The notes below the pieces were generated by a model, which was given only the letters and a program-made list of their open reading frames with translations, did no database searches and was not told the DNA's origin. From NCBI GenBank assembly GCA_024639185.1, contig JAHEIW010000004.1, forward strand, positions 1 through 64,000: 64,000 nucleotides of DNA. Direction: 5' to 3'. Positions 15,708-26,800 of the stretch are shown here, one piece after another. Every line of letters starts with the position of its first letter. Position 1 is the first letter of the stretch. This DNA is from Deltaproteobacteria bacterium. Lineage in GTDB: Bacteria > Desulfobacterota > Desulfobacteria > Desulfobacterales > JAHEIW01. Made by a program: the position numbers and the translations under genes.

Positions 15708-18278
15708 CTATCGATTGAGAATCTGCTCGACCTTTCCTGACAACTCTTCCATGGTAAATGGTTTCTGCATAAAACCATCGCAGCCGCGTTCCAGCAATTC
15801 AATGGCCTGCCCATCCACGCTGTATCCGCTCGCCAGCAGGACTTTCACGTCCGGATTTATCCCTTTGATTTTATCATAAACATCTCTGCCACCCATGTCC
15901 GGCATAATAATATCCAGAACAACCATTTTAACCTTATTTTTGTTAGCTTCAAAGATTGCGACGGCCTCGCTGCCGCTTTGGGCCTTAAGTGCGGTATAGC
16001 CTAATTTTTCAAGCATGTTGGCAGCCACATTCAGTACAAGCTCTTCATCGTCTACGACCAAAAGCGTACCGCTTCCCCGGATAAGCTCTGCTGCTGTATC
16101 AGTCAGACCATCAATTGCTTTGAGGGTGGCGGGTAAGAAAATAGTGAAAGTTGTGCCCTGGCCTCTTTCAGAGGTTACCTCGATGTAACCGTCGTGGCTT
16201 TTGATAATACCGTAAACAGATGCCAGTCCCAGCCCGGTGCCCCGTCCCATTTCCTTGGTGGTAAAAAAGGGGTCAAAAATGTGCTCCAGTGTATGTTGAT
16301 CTATCCCGATACCACTGTCGCTGATGGCTAATTGCACATAGTCGCCCGGCTGAGGCTTGTACTGGTTGCTTTTGATATCCAGATGGGTCACATTTTGTGT
16401 TTTTAGACGGAGATGGCCGCCGCCGGGCATGGCGTCGGCCGCATTTACATACAGATTTAACAGCACCTGTTCAATTTGCCCCTGATCGGCCTCAGTGGCA
16501 AAAAGGTCGTCGGCAAAATCGCGCTGAATCGTAATTTCTTTGCGGGTTCTGCCGAAGGTTTCGGCGCTTTCATTTAAAACCTGGTTTAAATCAATGGCTT
16601 TGACATTGAATTTTCCCTTGCGAGCGTATCCCAGCATTTGCCGGGTCAGCTGGGCACCGCTTCTGACCTGTTTTTCAATATTTTTGAGCATACTGAAATA
16701 CGGATGGGATTTCTTGATTTCACAGAGCATCAGGGACGTGTTTCCCTGAATATTCATCAAAAGATTGTTAAAATCATGGGCGATACCGCCGGCAAGGGTG
16801 CCCAGAGCCTCAAAGCGCTGGGCCTGTTGAAACTGAACTTCCAGTTTGCGGCGCTCTTCCTCGGCTTTTTTGCGGTCGGTAATATCGATAATAAAGCCCC
16901 TTAAGCCTGCCGGCTTGCCCTCCCTAAAAATAGGTGCCGAATGGACCATTACCGGAAACGTGGAGCCATCTTTCCGCAGAGCCGTATACTCATTGATGCC
17001 GGTTTCTTCCCCGGTGATTATTTTTGCAGCATTTTCAGCGGCTCGCTTGCGATCTTTAGGAATCAGCATGTCCAGGTTATTGAGGCCATTTTCTAAATCC
17101 GAACGCGTATATCCGAAATAGTTATAGGCGTTGCGATTCACATAGGTCAGATTGCCGGCCAAATTTATTTCAAAAATGGTTTCCGGCATCAGCTCCGCCA
17201 GCTCCCGGAAGCGTTCCTCGCTTTCACGCAACGCCATTTCCGCCCGCTTGCGGTCGGTAATGTCTTCGGCGATTCCGGCAATGCGAACAACATTGTCACT
17301 GTCATCTTTGATGGCAAATCCTCGGTCTGAAATCCAGCGGACCGAGCCGTCCGGTCGTACGATACGGTATTCTCTAATTTCACCGCCACCGGTATGGGCA
17401 ATGGCCTGAAAGCTTTCGCCGGCATATTCAGCATCATCCGGGTAGATGCTGGCGGCCCATTCTTCATAGCGATGGTAAAGATCCTCGACCGAACGCCCCC
17501 AGATGGTTTCATAGGCGGGGCTGACATAGATCACTTTTTTATTTATCCAATCAAACAACCAGAAAACTTCCCGGATGTTGTCCGCCATTTCGCGGAAACG
17601 AATTTCAATTTGGTGGAACTCTTTTTCCGCCTGTTGGCGTCCATTTATTTCCTGATTGAGCTGTTCATATGCCTGGCGATATCGCTTCTCGGATTCCTGC
17701 AATGATTGCTGTTGATCGATGAGTTGCAGCTGATATTTTTTCTTCAAGCGTTCGAAAAAGTAGGAAGCCACGATGACCATCAGGAAGGCAATAAAAAATC
17801 GTATTTTTAATCCCTGGGCGGGTAGGTCTCCAGGGGCTGAATAAAACGATAATAATAAAAGAATCCCATACAAAGACGAAGTCCAGACAAGGCCCTTGTT
17901 TGGGCCAAACGCAAAGAAGATGATGACGGTATAAAGAAATATCCACGGCATGCGGCTGATATGGCCTTCAACACCGATTGTGTAGATGAGAAACAGACCG
18001 AATAGCAGGAAAAAGCCGCTGAGAAAAAATTGGTAATATTGCTTTTTTTGGGCTTTAAAATCCGTCTTTTTGCTGATCACGAAAAGACCCAGAAGTATCA
18101 AAAGCATAACGGCCAGCACCACAGCGACCAGAGAACGCTCGATGATGAAATCATAGATCAAATAACAACTCAGAACCGGGATGCCGATCAGCATGCAGAC
18201 CTTGACCATGTATTTCTGGTAAGTCGCTTCTATGGCTTCTGGGAGTTCGGTTTCATCCCGTCTAAATAATGCCATCAT
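15708..18278 (-). CDS. hybrid histidine kinase: membrane domain, two PAS, HisKA-HATPase, receiver
   Basis: An 856-residue signalling kinase. Residues ~25-175 form about six hydrophobic helices, followed by a coiled coil (ERLKKKYQLQLIDQQQSLQESEKRYRQ). Two PAS/PAC modules follow (ending GIAEDITDRKRAE and GFIIDITDRKKAE). The dimerisation helix carries the phospho-accepting His in TLAGGIAHDFNNLL. ATP-binding boxes are FDPFFTTKEMGRGTGLGLASVYGI. A C-terminal receiver has the phospho-Asp in VLDIIMPDMGG and Lys in FMQKPF. The receiver at the C-terminus without an output domain suggests relay or self-regulation. No dedicated response regulator is adjacent; the GAF/sigma-54 activator at 19563 is divergent. 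Confidence 0.93.
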   Translation of the reverse strand: MMALFRRDETELPEAIEATYQKYMVKVCMLIGIPVLSCYLIYDFIIERSLVAVVLAVMLLILLGLFVISKKTDFKAQKKQYYQFFLSGFFLLFGLFLIYTIGVEGHISRMPWIFLYTVIIFFAFGPNKGLVWTSSLYGILLLLSFYSAPGDLPAQGLKIRFFIAFLMVIVASYFFERLKKKYQLQLIDQQQSLQESEKRYRQAYEQLNQEINGRQQAEKEFHQIEIRFREMADNIREVFWLFDWINKKVIYVSPAYETIWGRSVEDLYHRYEEWAASIYPDDAEYAGESFQAIAHTGGGEIREYRIVRPDGSVRWISDRGFAIKDDSDNVVRIAGIAEDITDRKRAEMALRESEERFRELAELMPETIFEINLAGNLTYVNRNAYNYFGYTRSDLENGLNNLDMLIPKDRKRAAENAAKIITGEETGINEYTALRKDGSTFPVMVHSAPIFREGKPAGLRGFIIDITDRKKAEEERRKLEVQFQQAQRFEALGTLAGGIAHDFNNLLMNIQGNTSLMLCEIKKSHPYFSMLKNIEKQVRSGAQLTRQMLGYARKGKFNVKAIDLNQVLNESAETFGRTRKEITIQRDFADDLFATEADQGQIEQVLLNLYVNAADAMPGGGHLRLKTQNVTHLDIKSNQYKPQPGDYVQLAISDSGIGIDQHTLEHIFDPFFTTKEMGRGTGLGLASVYGIIKSHDGYIEVTSERGQGTTFTIFLPATLKAIDGLTDTAAELIRGSGTLLVVDDEELVLNVAANMLEKLGYTALKAQSGSEAVAIFEANKNKVKMVVLDIIMPDMGGRDVYDKIKGINPDVKVLLASGYSVDGQAIELLERGCDGFMQKPFTMEELSGKVEQILNR

Positions 18279-18651
18279 TGTGCCAGTCCTTGAGATCGGA
18301 AATAATCAACTGGGTGTTATTTTTTGGAAATCGCGGGGTCGTGAAATAATTAATTATACACCTAAAATGGCCAGATGCCAAAATTTAATTTAAACACGAC
18401 GACCCTATATTCATGTGTGCGTGGGATGCGACATAATCGGGCGGATATTATGGGGCTGGCAGCAGGATTGACAGGCAGCTAAATTGTTTTGCGATGCATG
18501 TAAACGCTGGGGGATGGTTATGTGGGCTTGGCCTGAATGAAGTCCCCCCCTGATTGAAACTTCATTCCCGGCGATGTTGAGTCCGCCGACGGTACTCAAC
18601 GAAGACGGTTGCGGGCCAAACCCACATTGCCGATGCGTGTTGTCCGTTTCA
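18279..18651. other. intergenic stretch without a supported gene
   Basis: 373 bases between the hybrid kinase start and the small secreted protein gene. A 96-codon ORF on the minus strand (18411-18701) overlaps the end of the next gene, has no ribosome site and no recognisable feature. The rest is AT-rich near the kinase start, where its promoter probably lies. Confidence 0.4.
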
Positions 18652-18999
18652 TTATTTAAGTGCCAGCTGATTGGAGGACACAACTTCATTAAAACGGGCA
18701 TTTAAAAAATGATGCACTTTATACGGTTTGGCTTCAACATTTTGGGCTACCATTTCATTGATGAGCTCGGTTTTTGACGTACGGCAAAAAGTCGCTCGCA
18801 AGCAGGAAAGCATGGCGGCCCGCCGGATGTTAAGGCTGCTGGAATCCAGCATTGCGGATTTGGCTTCACAGGCGGAAATGTATTGATCCACAATCGCTTC
18901 CAGACTGGCGCGGTTGGTTTCATTACCGACAGCCGGCCCTGTCATAATGAGCCCGGCCGTCACAATTGCCACTAAGATCATGGTTGCTTTGATTTTCAT
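18652..18999 (-). CDS. small secreted protein, paralogue of the 29273-29617 product
   Basis: A 115-residue product with a signal peptide (MKIKATMILVAIVTAGLIMTGPAVG). The mature part is helical and charged, with two or three Cys (ISACEAKS, MLSCLRATFCRT). Its C-terminal segment ELINEMVAQNVEAKPYKVHHFLNARFNEV aligns with DVLIDAMIHMQLEPKQYKIDHFLDQQFYRH of the gene at 29273, and both have the same length and layout, so they are paralogues. GGAGGG lies just before ATG 18999. I do not recognise the family; a periplasmic role is likely and the function is unknown. Confidence 0.75.
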   Translation of the reverse strand: MKIKATMILVAIVTAGLIMTGPAVGNETNRASLEAIVDQYISACEAKSAMLDSSSLNIRRAAMLSCLRATFCRTSKTELINEMVAQNVEAKPYKVHHFLNARFNEVVSSNQLALK

Positions 19000-19130
19000 A
19001 AGGCCCTCCTCGTTCAGGGTTGGTGGTTTGCGGCTTTGCTTGCCGGCTCTGTTTAATGCCTACCTCGTGAGATCTGATGTACCGTGAAAATTGGTTTCCT
19101 TTTTTAGTGCTGTAACAGGATGAAAGGTGT

Positions 19131-19238
19131 TCAGTGATTATTGTGAGACAACGAGAGCATCAGGTTTTTGTAGGCACGCTTGGTTAAATTAGAGATACCG
19201 GTAACGATAAACATTGTGAGCGATAGAAAGAGTCCCAT
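19131..19238 (-). CDS. 35-residue hydrophobic small protein
   Basis: ATG 19238 is preceded by GGAGGTG at ideal distance (AATGGAGGTGTAAA-ATG). The reading frame codes for MGLFLSLTMFIVTGISNLTKRAYKNLMLSLSHNNH before TGA. The first 18 residues are hydrophobic, then the chain is basic, so it is a possible single-pass membrane peptide. It lies in the 560-base gap between the small secreted protein and the sigma-54 activator, which otherwise shows nothing but AT-rich sequence. It is too short for the ORF track, and support is limited to the ribosome site and composition. Confidence 0.45.
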   Translation of the reverse strand: MGLFLSLTMFIVTGISNLTKRAYKNLMLSLSHNNH

Positions 19239-19562
19239 TTTACACCTCCATTTTAACCCTTTGTGAAACACCTCCCTGCAGCAAATTGCTCAAACCGTCG
19301 ATATCCCCTGCACGTTTGTTCTGCAGATTTGATGCCATCGCTCACCGCGAACAGCACCATTTATTAATATCTATTTAAATTATTGTATTGTTTATATATT
19401 TTAAAATTTGTCCGATTTGTAACCGCAGGTGCAGATGTAATTTTAAACTTTATCTGTAAAGTAAGTTGATATTTTATGCATTTAGGTGTAAAGTTTCTTG
19501 ACACCTTCTGGCTGTCGTGATCTGGCGTTTCAACTCTTCATTTTTCTTGAGGAACGATAACA

Positions 19563-21122
19563 ATGGCTGAAAGTAAACCTGACATTCTGCTGAATACCTC
19601 GGATCTTGATCTGTTGAATGAGGTTTCAACCGCTGTTCATTCCATCCATGATCTGGATGAGATGCTGCGAAATGTACTGGCAAAGATTAAGGATGTTTTT
19701 GGTATTGATGGGGCTTCAATTGCGCTGCATGATCCTCAGCGCAAAGAATTGTATTTTATCCAAACCATCGAAGAGCTCGCAGACGGCGACCCGCAGAAGA
19801 TGGCTGAAATGCGCTTTCCGGATGACTATGGTGTGGCCGGCTGGGTATTAAAAGAGCAACAGTCGGTCTTAATTCCAGATGTTACTAAAGACAGCCGCTT
19901 TACCAAAAAGCTCGATCTTCAGCAAAACCTTGATACACGCTCTATGATTTGCGTGCCCCTAAAGACGCGTAAACGGGTGATGGGCGTCTTGTACGCCATC
20001 AACAAACTTGCTGCTGAGTTTAGTCAGAAGGATTTGCGCCTGTTGGAAGTGTTATCGGTCATCATTGCGGTTTCTATTGAAAACGCGCGGCTCTATGGCG
20101 AGGTTCGGCAATACGCCAGCTCTCTTGAAAAGGAAAATTATCGCTTGAAAACCGAATGCCAGGCCCGGTTTAATGTCCAGGGAATCATTGGATGCAGTGC
20201 TGCAATGCAACGCGTTTTTGCCCTCTTGGATAAGGTCATCGACACCGATACGGCCGTTCTGATCCAGGGTGAGACCGGAACCGGCAAAGAACTTCTGGCA
20301 AAGGTCATCCATTATAACGGGCCGCTGAAGAACAAGCCCTTTGTTGCCGAAAACTGCGGCGCGCTGAGTGACAATCTTCTTGAAAGTGAAATTTTCGGTC
20401 ATGTTAAAGGTGCCTTTACCGGTGCGATTGCCGACAAGAAAGGATTGTTTGAAATGGCAAGCGGGGGCACGGTCTTTCTGGATGAAATATCCGACATGCC
20501 CTTTTCGATGCAAACCAAACTGCTGCGGGTATTACAGGAAAACCAGATTCGGCCGGTGGGCGGCAGCCGATACCGGCAAGTGAATTTCCGCCTGATTTCG
20601 TCCTCCAACCGCGATCTGCTCGAGCAGGTCGAAGGAGGAAATTTCAGAGAAGATCTTTTTTATCGGATTCAGGTTTTTCCGATTGTGATACCCCCTCTGA
20701 GAGAACGCAGGGAAGATATTCCGCTGCTGGCCACCCATTTTTTAGAACAACATGCTGCCCGGCTCGATCGGGCGCTGGCACGCTTAACGCCCGCTGCTCT
20801 GGAAGCATTGATGCAATTTGATTGGCCCGGAAATGTGCGTCAGCTTGAAAATGAAATTGAGCGCGCATTAACCCTGGCCGGAGATAACACCGAGATCACA
20901 CCCGAATATCTATCAGAACGGATCAGGCCGTCGGCCGCTCCCGGTGGCCATCTGGAGGCGGCGCCGGCAACTTTAAAGGAGGCCACTGCCAAGGTGGAGC
21001 GCCAGATGGTACTGGAAGCGCTGCGCCAATCAGGCGGCAATCGATCCCAGGCCGCACGAGAGCTGGGTTTAACCCGTCAGGGACTGCTCAATAAGATCGC
21101 GCGCTATGAGATCGAGCTGTAG
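19563..21122 (+). CDS. sigma-54-dependent activator with GAF sensor domain
   Basis: Enhancer-binding transcription activator, 519 residues. A GAF domain (residues ~25-175) with no N-terminal receiver suggests it senses a small ligand directly. The AAA+ domain has Walker A GETGTGKE near residue 236, the sigma-54-contacting GAFTGA loop near 283 (VKGAFTGAIADKKG), Walker B GGTVFLDEIS and the arginine-rich FREDLFYRIQVFPI. The C-terminal Fis helix-turn-helix is RQMVLEALRQSGGNRSQAARELGLTRQGLLNKI. All the motifs needed for open-complex formation are present. Targets would have -24/-12 promoters; I could not identify one in the window with confidence. It is divergent from its left neighbour and convergent with the hybrid kinase on its right. 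Confidence 0.94.
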   Translation: MAESKPDILLNTSDLDLLNEVSTAVHSIHDLDEMLRNVLAKIKDVFGIDGASIALHDPQRKELYFIQTIEELADGDPQKMAEMRFPDDYGVAGWVLKEQQSVLIPDVTKDSRFTKKLDLQQNLDTRSMICVPLKTRKRVMGVLYAINKLAAEFSQKDLRLLEVLSVIIAVSIENARLYGEVRQYASSLEKENYRLKTECQARFNVQGIIGCSAAMQRVFALLDKVIDTDTAVLIQGETGTGKELLAKVIHYNGPLKNKPFVAENCGALSDNLLESEIFGHVKGAFTGAIADKKGLFEMASGGTVFLDEISDMPFSMQTKLLRVLQENQIRPVGGSRYRQVNFRLISSSNRDLLEQVEGGNFREDLFYRIQVFPIVIPPLRERREDIPLLATHFLEQHAARLDRALARLTPAALEALMQFDWPGNVRQLENEIERALTLAGDNTEITPEYLSERIRPSAAPGGHLEAAPATLKEATAKVERQMVLEALRQSGGNRSQAARELGLTRQGLLNKIARYEIEL

Positions 21123-21330
21123 GCAAAACAAAAATTGATTCCCATAATGGCAAACCACCTTCATCAGTGACTTGCAAAATGGCATAGAACATTTTGCATG
21201 GCGCAAAGCATTGAAATTTTGTATTTATCCGTCTTCGAGCAAAACCCTTCATTCTATAGGCGTTGCCCTTTGTTTCTTCATGGAGGAGCATGTATTTCAA
21301 GATTCCGCTGAGGACCAGACCTGTGTCAAA

Positions 21331-23481
21331 CTAATTTGCGGAAAGTGCTTGCCGCACCGTACTCGCCAGATCCTGCATCACCAGCGGTTTCATCAGAAAT
21401 GCTTCTATGCCCTTTTCAGAGGCATGCTTGTGGGTAAATTTTTCACTGTATCCGGTGCACAAAACGATGGGAATATCAGGACGAATTCCAATCAGTTTAT
21501 CGGAAAGCCGATCACCGGTCATGTTGGGCATCACGATATCGGTGATCACCAGGTCGAATCGACTGGGATCCGCTTTGAAGAGGTTCAGGGCTTCGATGCT
21601 GCTGGTGCGGGTATCGACTTTATAGCCCAACCGTTCGAGCATCTGCTTTCCGATTTCCACCAGGGGTTGCTCATCATCCACAAACAGAATGCGTTCATAT
21701 CCCATCGGTAACGGTTTTGGAATCTCTTCTTCATCTGCCAATTCGCGTTTGATGGTAGGCAGATACACATGAAACGTTGAGCCCTTACCGACCTCACTGT
21801 CAACGGTGATAGCGCCGTTTAAAGATTTGATGATACCCTGCACCACCGCCAATCCCAGGCCCGTTCCTTCGCCCTTTTCTTTGGTGGTAAAATAGGGATT
21901 AAATATTTGGGGAAGCGCTTCAGGCGCAATACCGTCCCCGGTATCTCTGACACTGAGTTTCAAAAATGGACCCGGATATAGATCCGGGATTTTGGCGGCG
22001 GCATTCCTTTCCAGATCGACGTTGGCCAGTCTGATCTCCAGCTCGCCGTCTTTTTCATCGATAGCATGGGCGGCATTGGTGCACAGGTTCATCAGCACCT
22101 GGTGAATTTGAGTCGGGTCTGCTTCGATAATACCGGTATTTTTTTCTATTTTTTGCTGGATCGATATGGTGGCCGGCAAAGAGGCCCGCAGCATCTTCAG
22201 GGCCTCTTTTACGATATGGGCCACCTGAATGGGCTTGCGCTCCTGTTTGTTCTGGCGGCTGAAAGCCAGAATCTGCTTGACCATATCCCGGGCGTGCTTG
22301 CTGGCGCTAAAAATTTCTTTCAAATTTTGGCGGACTTCTGAATCCACCTGGGCGTTCATCAGGATCAATTCGGTGTAACCGATGATAACTGAAAGAATAT
22401 TGTTAAAATCGTGGGCGATCCCGCCGGCCAGCGTGCCGATGGCTTCCATTTTTTGAGCCTGCTGTAGTTGATATTCTAGATTTTTCTTTTCTTCCTGGGC
22501 CTGCTTTTGCTCGCTGATGTCATGCGCCACAACTAAAACCTTTGTAGGTCTTCCCTTTTCATCCTCCAAAAATTTTGAATTCAGCATGGCCCAGAGTTCA
22601 TGGCCGTGTTTCGTTTTTATTTTATATTCGATTGATAGGGGAACTTTTTCACCTTTTTGGATTCTGTCGAATCGCTCAAGTGATTTTTTCTGGCTCTCTT
22701 CAGTTAGAATATCAAACGCGTTCATGGTCAGCAGCTCATGCCGGGTATAGCCGGTATACTCACACATGACATCATTGACGCTGATAAATTTTCCATTGGT
22801 TAAATCAATTTCGTAAATGCCGCTGGGTGCATGGTTTAACAACTGACGGTATCTGGCCTCACTTTCCCGCAGTGCCCTCTCAGATTGTTTGCGCTGAGTC
22901 ATATCGCGAACAATACCCCGAAATCCGATGGGTTTCCCAATCGTGTTTTTCATCAATGTCACAGAGGCATCCAGGTGGCCTCTGGTACCATCGACTTTGA
23001 ATATTTCCCAGTCAAATCCTTTTGCAGGTTCACCGGTTTCGTATACCTGATTAAACGTTTGATACACTTTTTGGGCATTTTCGGAACTCATATATTCCCG
23101 ATAGTTCATGCCTGCCATAGCCGCAGGGGAATACCCTAAGAGGCGACTCAAAGAACCATTGAAAAAGGTGAAACTGCCCCTAAGGTCGACTTCGTAGTAT
23201 CCGTCCTCGATATTATCCAGAATGGAACGATATTTTTCTTTGCTTTCTGTGAGTGCGGTTTCAGAGTCGGCCATTTTAATCAAGACCCGCACAACCGAAT
23301 AGGATACAAAAGGAGCGATGATTCCCGGAAATAGGATGCATTTGATGAGCACTGCCCGATGAAGTTGACCGGAAACCAGTGAAAAAACCAATTCAAGTCC
23401 CACGGAACCCAGGATTGAGATCAGCGTGATGACCAGAGCAGTTTTTACCGCTCCCAATCTTAGTATCCATTTCAAAATCAT
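21331..23481 (-). CDS. hybrid histidine kinase: two PAS, HisKA-HATPase, receiver
   Basis: A 716-residue kinase. Two N-terminal hydrophobic helices (residues ~10-65: TALVITLISILGSVGLELV and FPGIIAPFVSYSVV) are followed by a PAS module (ending GIVRDMTQRKQSE), a second PAS (VVAHDISEQKQAQ), and the dimerisation helix with the His in TLAGGIAHDFNNILSV. ATP-binding boxes are FNPYFTTKEKGEGTGLGLAVVQGI. A C-terminal receiver has the phospho-Asp in LVITDIVMPNMTG and Lys in FLMKPL. It has the same architecture as the kinase at 15708, but with a different membrane part. It faces the sigma-54 activator tail to tail. Confidence 0.93.
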   Translation of the reverse strand: MILKWILRLGAVKTALVITLISILGSVGLELVFSLVSGQLHRAVLIKCILFPGIIAPFVSYSVVRVLIKMADSETALTESKEKYRSILDNIEDGYYEVDLRGSFTFFNGSLSRLLGYSPAAMAGMNYREYMSSENAQKVYQTFNQVYETGEPAKGFDWEIFKVDGTRGHLDASVTLMKNTIGKPIGFRGIVRDMTQRKQSERALRESEARYRQLLNHAPSGIYEIDLTNGKFISVNDVMCEYTGYTRHELLTMNAFDILTEESQKKSLERFDRIQKGEKVPLSIEYKIKTKHGHELWAMLNSKFLEDEKGRPTKVLVVAHDISEQKQAQEEKKNLEYQLQQAQKMEAIGTLAGGIAHDFNNILSVIIGYTELILMNAQVDSEVRQNLKEIFSASKHARDMVKQILAFSRQNKQERKPIQVAHIVKEALKMLRASLPATISIQQKIEKNTGIIEADPTQIHQVLMNLCTNAAHAIDEKDGELEIRLANVDLERNAAAKIPDLYPGPFLKLSVRDTGDGIAPEALPQIFNPYFTTKEKGEGTGLGLAVVQGIIKSLNGAITVDSEVGKGSTFHVYLPTIKRELADEEEIPKPLPMGYERILFVDDEQPLVEIGKQMLERLGYKVDTRTSSIEALNLFKADPSRFDLVITDIVMPNMTGDRLSDKLIGIRPDIPIVLCTGYSEKFTHKHASEKGIEAFLMKPLVMQDLASTVRQALSAN

Positions 23482-23853
23482 TACGGTTTTCCTGTTAAAC
23501 TGTTTAATTACAAATGGTTGGTTTGATCCAGGGCCTTATGAGCACCTGTGTGCTATCAAATTTTCAAAAACGATGTTCAATACCGCTGGATGAAATATCG
23601 GGGTAGTTGATAACAACGGTCTGATAAAATTATCATAAACTCTATTGTTAGTATCGGTCAGCCGGCGTAATTCTTTACAAGTTGGTTGATAATATGCTGC
23701 CGGTGGGAAAAAGCCGTGAAAATGGTGTGATGGGGTTGCGCAGAAGTACTGTTGGTAACGTAAATTCAGTTACTTGTGAACAAAATTAAAGATGAGTTTT
23801 TGCGGCTTATGTTTTGCTAAAACAACTCGGGGTCGGATAAGTAGATCGAGCGA
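23482..23853. other. intergenic gap, nothing recognised
   Basis: 372 bases between two minus-strand genes. I see no gene, palindrome with a T-tract or known repeat. The kinase promoter should lie in the part nearest 23482-23560. Confidence 0.4.
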
Positions 23854-26800
23854 TCATCCCCCGACAAACTTGGCTTCCACCCAGCCGGTGCTGTAATAGT
23901 CTTCCGGCAGATAGGTCAGCTTATCACCGTTGAGTTGTTTCATGAATACCTGATTAAATTGCATGAAAAATGTTGGTTGGCTCCCATCTTTTGGAATGGC
24001 GACCAGATCCGGCGGTTGCAGAAACGGGGTGGTTTTAAAAGTGCCCTTCTTCCATGTATAAGACCGTTGTTTGGGCAAACGCGAATAGCCATTTTGTTTT
24101 CCGCCGGACTCGACTCCGGATAGCACGGTAAAATAATACCCCTTGTATGGTTTTAGCCTGTACCCAAAGCGTTTCTGTCCGGCCGGATCGGAATGGGCTA
24201 CCTGCTTATCGATAAGGGCCATGGGTTTTTTCTGTTTACGGCCAAACAGATAAAACATTCCGGCTAGATCATCGCCGTACTTTGAGCGATCCTTGCGCCG
24301 CGCGCTGGCAATTTGCTTGAGCGTTTTGACAATGTCCCGGTGGTTTACGATGTCCTGTTTAAATTTTGTGTAGCGGGCTTCATCCACCGTACGTTGGCGA
24401 ACATCGAAGTCAATCGATTTATTAATTTTTTCAGTGGCCACATCGACGACAAACCGGGCGGGCACTCCCCAGAAATACAATTTTTTACGGCTTCCGTTTA
24501 TACCGGTATACCCGTCCTTGCGTAAGCGCAATCCCTGGGCATCAAATGCCATCGATTGGATCACATCTGCGTTGCCGGCATCCAGGGTGATTTCATTCTG
24601 ATTGAAAATAACTTTGATCGGTTGTCCTGATGGCAGTTTTTGATGGCAGTTTTTGCCGTCGGCCTGCTTTTTAAAGGTCACTTGCTCAATGGCCGATACC
24701 AGCTCCATTTTCACTTTGCCAAAAGCGGCATGGGCGTTTTTGAGCTCACCATTTGAAAGCCCGTAACTGAAACCGGCAGGGCTATGGAAGGCGTTACCGG
24801 ATAAATAGACGGGCTTACGCTCGCCAAAAAAATGAACCTCCCAGCGAATATCGCCGCTAAAGGGTCCTCGCGGCAGGCTAACTCGCAGGCTGTCGGTCCA
24901 CATCATACCGCCGGCTTCTTGCCATTCGACATTCAGGGTGTTGAGTTCTTTTTCAGTGTAGCTGGCAAAGCTTTGCATCGGTCGATGATCGTAGCGCAGC
25001 CTGGCCGGCGTCTCCGGCTTATGGGACAGAACCAGCTCCTTGCCATGGTTTAGATCGGCCACGACGTCAAAAGCGTGCTCAAAGATTTCTTCAACCACCA
25101 CAACCTGGAGCCGGTAGATTTCGCCTTGAAACCGGCTGGACGCTGATGAAGCGCCGCTCATCGATTCCTTGGAAGCCAGTGATCGACCGGTACTGTCGAT
25201 TGCAAAAAGCCGAGCCGACGCGCCGCCCCGAAAGGTGACTTTAGCGATGTCCTTTTCCAGCCGGTGCAGCTTCACTGAAACCGCGTCGGTTTTCCGGACC
25301 GCACCGGCCTTGTCATCGGTCGCGACAAATTCGAATATTTTCAATCGGGCCGGCAATGCAATGTTAAACTTAATTTTGGCAGATCCCAGTGTTTTGGCCG
25401 GCGTGTCCTTTTTGACATTGATTTCGATAAAGCCGGGTGAAGCACTGCCCGGGTGTATGATGTGCTGGAAGGTCTTTTCTGCCACCCGGCGGATATCGGC
25501 ACCATCTGTTGATAGGACTTCGCTGACTTCGTATTTTAACTTGGCTAAAGACGCATTCGGAATTGCCAGGGTGTCGAAATCCAGCGTCATACGGGGCTCT
25601 TCACCAAAACTCCAGTAATTGCCTGGAAATAAATTCTGCTCGACTGCTGCGGGGATGGTTTTTTTCAGGATTTCGATGTTGACCACCGGTAAGATGCGCG
25701 GCGTATCGATATACTGGGCGGCAACCTGGCCCTCTGAGGGGGATAATTCCATACCCGCAGCCAATATCTGACCAATGGTCGCCTCCGACAAGGCGGCAAA
25801 GAGGGCCTCGTCATGTGTTTGGTCCCAGCTGAGGCCAATCATCAGGCGGTTGTTTTTATGAGCCAGGGTGTGTTTATAGCGCGGATCATTAAAAATCTCG
25901 ATTAGCTTCAAAACGGTGCCATCAACATCCAGATCATCCGGGTTTCCGGCCTTTAACTGCCGGTATATTTGCTTTCCATCGACCCCTTTACGAAATTGTT
26001 GGGCATAGCTGAACATGCGTCCGTTGGTCTCATCCAGGCGAAACGCGATTGCCAGGGAATCGACGCCTTTCAGGGAATCGGATACTTGGTTAACAATGCC
26101 GCCTCCCATAGCAATCATCATGGCGGCCTGGTGGCTTTGTTTGACCGCCGGGTTGTTTTGAATTTTTTTCTGCCATTTCGCATCCAAATTTTCAGGGATT
26201 TGAATCGACAAAGTCGCCAGATCCCCGGGTTGAGCAATGGCAGCCATCATCTGCGCCACCTGTGTTTTGTGCAACGTTTGCGGCCCCTCGGCAAATCTTT
26301 TGATTAAATCTGCGGGTGCCAAAATTGCCTGATTATCGATAAACTGAACCCGGTACAGATCGACCGGGAAGCTATTTTGTTTGTCAGCCGGAATAGCGTC
26401 TTTTTTGATGCGATAAAATCCATCCGGATGGGACTCCAGTATTTGCACATAATTAATCGGAGATGTCAGCAGTGTTTTAAGATTGTTGCCATCTTCTCCC
26501 CTTGCGAAAATAACCGGCAAAACGGTGTGTTGCGAATGCCCATAGAAATAAAGCTCAACATCTGTCAGGCCAAGCGATTTGATAATCGTGGTCGTCATTT
26601 TGTAGCGGATGTTTTTTTTGTCCGCCGCCGTGTTTTGATCGACTGCCGCCAGCAATAAGGGCACATTGAGTTTAGCCGCTAAAAACGGTTCGGCAGCGAC
26701 CCAGCTGCCGGTAGCAACGTTGGTTTCTAAACCAGGCTTTTGTTTTTGCATGGCTGGTTTTTTTGCAAAGATGCTGCCCAATCCGGTGTTACCGTCACTC

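Noticed and set aside
18411-18701. 96-codon minus-strand ORF
   Set aside because: No ribosome site, overlaps the end of the small secreted protein gene, and composition is not protein-like.
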